DNA from: Streptomyces cellulosae
Lineage (GTDB): Bacteria > Actinomycetota > Actinomycetes > Streptomycetales > Streptomycetaceae
DNA length: 64,000 nt
Assembly: GCF_000721105.1 (NCBI RefSeq)
Contig: NZ_JOEV01000046.1
Coordinates: 1-64,000, forward strand
Direction of reading: 5' to 3'
Made by a program: the position numbers and the translations under genes. Positions within the stretch are counted from its first letter, which is position 1. Each line of letters begins with the position of its first letter. Below the pieces are notes generated by a model that made no database searches, was not told where the DNA came from, and saw only the letters and a program-made list of their open reading frames with translations. This document shows positions 61,806-64,000 of this stretch, one piece after another.

Positions 61806-64000
61806 TCAGCCCGCCAGGCAGGACGGTCCCAGCAGCACCTTCAGGTCACCGAACAACGCCGGGTCGGGTTTCACCCGGTGCCGGTCCAGGCGCAGCACGG
61901 TCGTCTTGCGCGGCCCCTGGAGCTTGATCCGGACCTCGCTCTCGCCCTTGTGGTGGCTGAGGATCTCGCCGAGCCGGCTGACCATGGGCGGGGTGACCCG
62001 GGTGGCCGGGATGGTGAGGATCACGGGCGCGTTGGCACCCGCGTTCGACAGGTCGGGGACCTGGAGTTCCATGGCGACGAGCCGGGGTACGTCCTCGCGC
62101 TTGTCGAGGCGGCCCTTGACGAACACCACGGCGTCCTCGACGAGTTGGGTCGACACCAGCTGGTAGGTCGCCGGGAAGAACATGCACTCGATGGAACCGG
62201 CCAGATCCTCCACGGTGGCGATGGCCCACGCGTTGCCCTGCTTGGTCATCTTGCGCTGCAGCCCGGAGATGATCCCGCCGATGGTCACCACCGCGCCGTC
62301 GGCGTGCTCGCCTCCGGTGAGCTGGGCGATGCCCGCGTCCGCCTTGTCGGACAGCACGTGCTCCAGGCCGAACAGGGGGTGGTCGGAGACGTACAGACCG
62401 AGCATCTCCCGTTCCTGGGCGAGCAGATAGGTCTTGTCCCACTCCTCGGTGGTGAACTCCACGTCGAGGCCGAAGCCGGGCTCGCTGGTGTCCTCCTCGC
62501 CCATGCCGCCGAAGAGGTCGAACTGCCCCTCGGCCTCCTTGCGCTTGACCGCCACCACGTTGTCGATCATCGGCTCGTACTGGGCGGTGAGCCCCTTGCG
62601 GGTGTGTCCCATGCTGTCGAAGGCGCCGGCCTTGATCAGCGATTCCGTCGTCCGCTTGTTGCAGACCACCGCCTCGACCTTGTCGAGGTAGTCGGGGAAG
62701 GAGGCGTACTTCCCCTTGGCCTTGCGGCTGCGGATGATCGACTCGACCACGTTCGTGCCGACGTTGCGGACGGCGGAGAGGCCGAAGAGGATCACGTCGT
62801 CGCCCTGCGCGGCGAAGTTCGACTCGGACTCGTTGACGTTGGGCGGCAGCACCCTGATGCCCATGCGGCGGCACTCGTTGAGGTAGACGGCCGACTTGTC
62901 CTTGTCGTCCTTGACGGAGGTGAGGAGGGCGGCCATGTACTCGGCGGGGTAGTTCGCCTTCAGGTACGCCGTCCAGTACGAGACCAGTCCGTACGCGGCC
63001 GAGTGGGCCTTGTTGAACGCGTATCCGGCGAAGGGGACCAGCACGTCCCACAAGGCCTGGATCGCCTCGTCGCTGTAGCCGTTCTTCTTGGCGCCGGCCT
63101 GGAAGATGGTGAAGTTCTTCGCCAGCTCCTCGGGCTTCTTCTTGCCCATCACGCGGCGGAGGATGTCGGCCTCGCCGAGCGAGTACCCGGCGATGATCTG
63201 GGCGGCCTTCTGGACCTGCTCCTGGTAGACGATCAGACCGTAGGTGACCGCCAGGACCTCCTCGAGGGGCTCTTCGAGCTCCTTGTGGATCGGCGTGATC
63301 TCCTGGCGGCCGTTCTTGCGCTCCGCGTAGTTGATGTGCGAGTTCATGCCCATCGGACCCGGCCGGTACAGGGCCGAGACGGCGGAGATGTCCTCGAAGT
63401 TGTCGGGCTGCATCTGGCGCAGCAGGGAGCGCATCGGCCCGCCGTCGAACTGGAAGACGCCGAGGGTGTCCCCGCGGCAGAGCAGTTCGAAGGTCTTCGG
63501 GTCGTCCAGCGGGAGGGAGAGCATCTCCAGATCGATGCCCTTGTTGGCCTTCACCATCTTGATGGCGTCGTCCATGATCGTGAGGTTGCGCAGGCCCAGG
63601 AAGTCCATCTTGAGCAGGCCCAGCGACTCACACTGCGGGTAGTCCCACTGGGTGATCGTCACGCCGTCGGTGTGCCGCACCCAGATCGGGGCGTGATCGA
63701 CGATGGGCTCGCTGGACATGATCACGCCGGCCGCGTGCACGCCCATCTGCCTCACCAGGCCCTCGACGCCCTTGGCGGTGTCGATGACCTTCTTCACGTC
63801 CGGCTCGTTCTCGTACATCGCCCGGATCTCGCCCGCTTCGCTGTAGCGCGGGTGCGAGGGGTCGGTGATGCCGTTGAGGTCGATGCCCTTGCCGAGGACG
63901 TCGGCGGGCATCGCCTTGGTGAGGCGGTCGCCCATCGCGTACGGATAGCCCAGCACGCGCGCGGAGTCCTTGATCGCGTTCTTGGCCTTGATCTTGCCGT
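61806..64000 (-). CDS. dnaE: DNA polymerase III alpha subunit, 3' part (5' end beyond window)
   Basis: About 731 C-terminal residues of the replicative polymerase; the reading frame is open at base 64000, with KIKAKNAIKDSARVLGYPYAMGD at the window edge. Visible regions are the fingers domain, VYQEQVQKAAQIIAGYS, the tandem helix-hairpin-helix (NFAAQGDDVILFGLSAVRNVG), the OB domain (VVTIGGIISGLQRKMTKQGN), and the C-terminal tail. The catalytic Asp residues (PDxDxDF) and PHP domain lie upstream, outside the window. It is the DnaE1 type expected to be essential. Confidence 0.96.
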   Translation of the reverse strand, partial: GKIKAKNAIKDSARVLGYPYAMGDRLTKAMPADVLGKGIDLNGITDPSHPRYSEAGEIRAMYENEPDVKKVIDTAKGVEGLVRQMGVHAAGVIMSSEPIVDHAPIWVRHTDGVTITQWDYPQCESLGLLKMDFLGLRNLTIMDDAIKMVKANKGIDLEMLSLPLDDPKTFELLCRGDTLGVFQFDGGPMRSLLRQMQPDNFEDISAVSALYRPGPMGMNSHINYAERKNGRQEITPIHKELEEPLEEVLAVTYGLIVYQEQVQKAAQIIAGYSLGEADILRRVMGKKKPEELAKNFTIFQAGAKKNGYSDEAIQALWDVLVPFAGYAFNKAHSAAYGLVSYWTAYLKANYPAEYMAALLTSVKDDKDKSAVYLNECRRMGIRVLPPNVNESESNFAAQGDDVILFGLSAVRNVGTNVVESIIRSRKAKGKYASFPDYLDKVEAVVCNKRTTESLIKAGAFDSMGHTRKGLTAQYEPMIDNVVAVKRKEAEGQFDLFGGMGEEDTSEPGFGLDVEFTTEEWDKTYLLAQEREMLGLYVSDHPLFGLEHVLSDKADAGIAQLTGGEHADGAVVTIGGIISGLQRKMTKQGNAWAIATVEDLAGSIECMFFPATYQLVSTQLVEDAVVFVKGRLDKREDVPRLVAMELQVPDLSNAGANAPVILTIPATRVTPPMVSRLGEILSHHKGESEVRIKLQGPRKTTVLRLDRHRVKPDPALFGDLKVLLGPSCLAG

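Overview
The window is a gene-dense stretch of very high G+C DNA, almost certainly a Streptomyces chromosome core region. The signs are GTG starts, strong third-position G/C bias, a PriA-type HisA, a RidA gene inside the his operon, and a trpM-type small gene between trpC and trpB. From memory, the order gltDB – lgt – trpABMC – trpE/hisI – hisF/priA/hisHBCD – dnaE follows the S. coelicolor trp–his region. No tRNA, rRNA, CRISPR, prophage or IS element was seen.

Layout. 0–9 kb: PLP decarboxylase, aminopeptidase N, lone response regulator, chorismate mutase, and an AraC regulator divergent from a GH35 beta-galactosidase, then an HExxH/zinc-ribbon protein. 9–19 kb: eleven genes in four transcription units that match the KstR2-regulated steroid ring C/D (HIP) catabolic genes of mycobacteria and rhodococci (two SDRs, echA20, ipdA, ipdB, ipdC, fadA6, kstR2, ipdF, fadE30 and a second fadE). 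Both divergent promoters carry the same 18-bp operator. 19–27 kb: GH46 chitosanase, gltD/gltB and a VIT1-family transporter. 27.8–35.2 kb: a tightly coupled six-gene operon of four different ADP-ribosylglycohydrolase paralogues, a class III CoA-transferase and a CitE-like lyase. 35.2–44.2 kb: lgt, a DsbA-like thiol protein, trpA, trpB, trpM, trpC, small membrane genes, trpE and hisI, all on the minus strand. 44.3–46.9 kb: a TIGR03085 protein and an ArsR–MFS pair behind a 52-bp inverted repeat. 47–52.7 kb: the his operon hisD-C-B-(54-aa membrane peptide)-H-priA-ridA-F. 52.9–64 kb: a beta-helix-like membrane protein, LON-domain protein, YbaK deacylase, ABC exporter, NYN-domain protein, a 54-aa basic protein and the 3' part of dnaE.

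How the genes work together. The steroid genes would convert HIP-CoA, the bicyclic remnant of sterols, to central metabolites under KstR2. The ligase fadD3 and the upper steroid pathway are not in the window. The trp and his genes are physically mixed (hisI lies 11 bp from trpE), and PriA, which carries both HisA and TrpF activities in actinomycetes, ties the two pathways together. gltBD has two GlnR-like sites upstream. The four-paralogue ADP-ribosylglycohydrolase/CoA-transferase/lyase operon is the best candidate here for an undescribed system. Function calls are from reading motifs and gene order only; no database search was possible.
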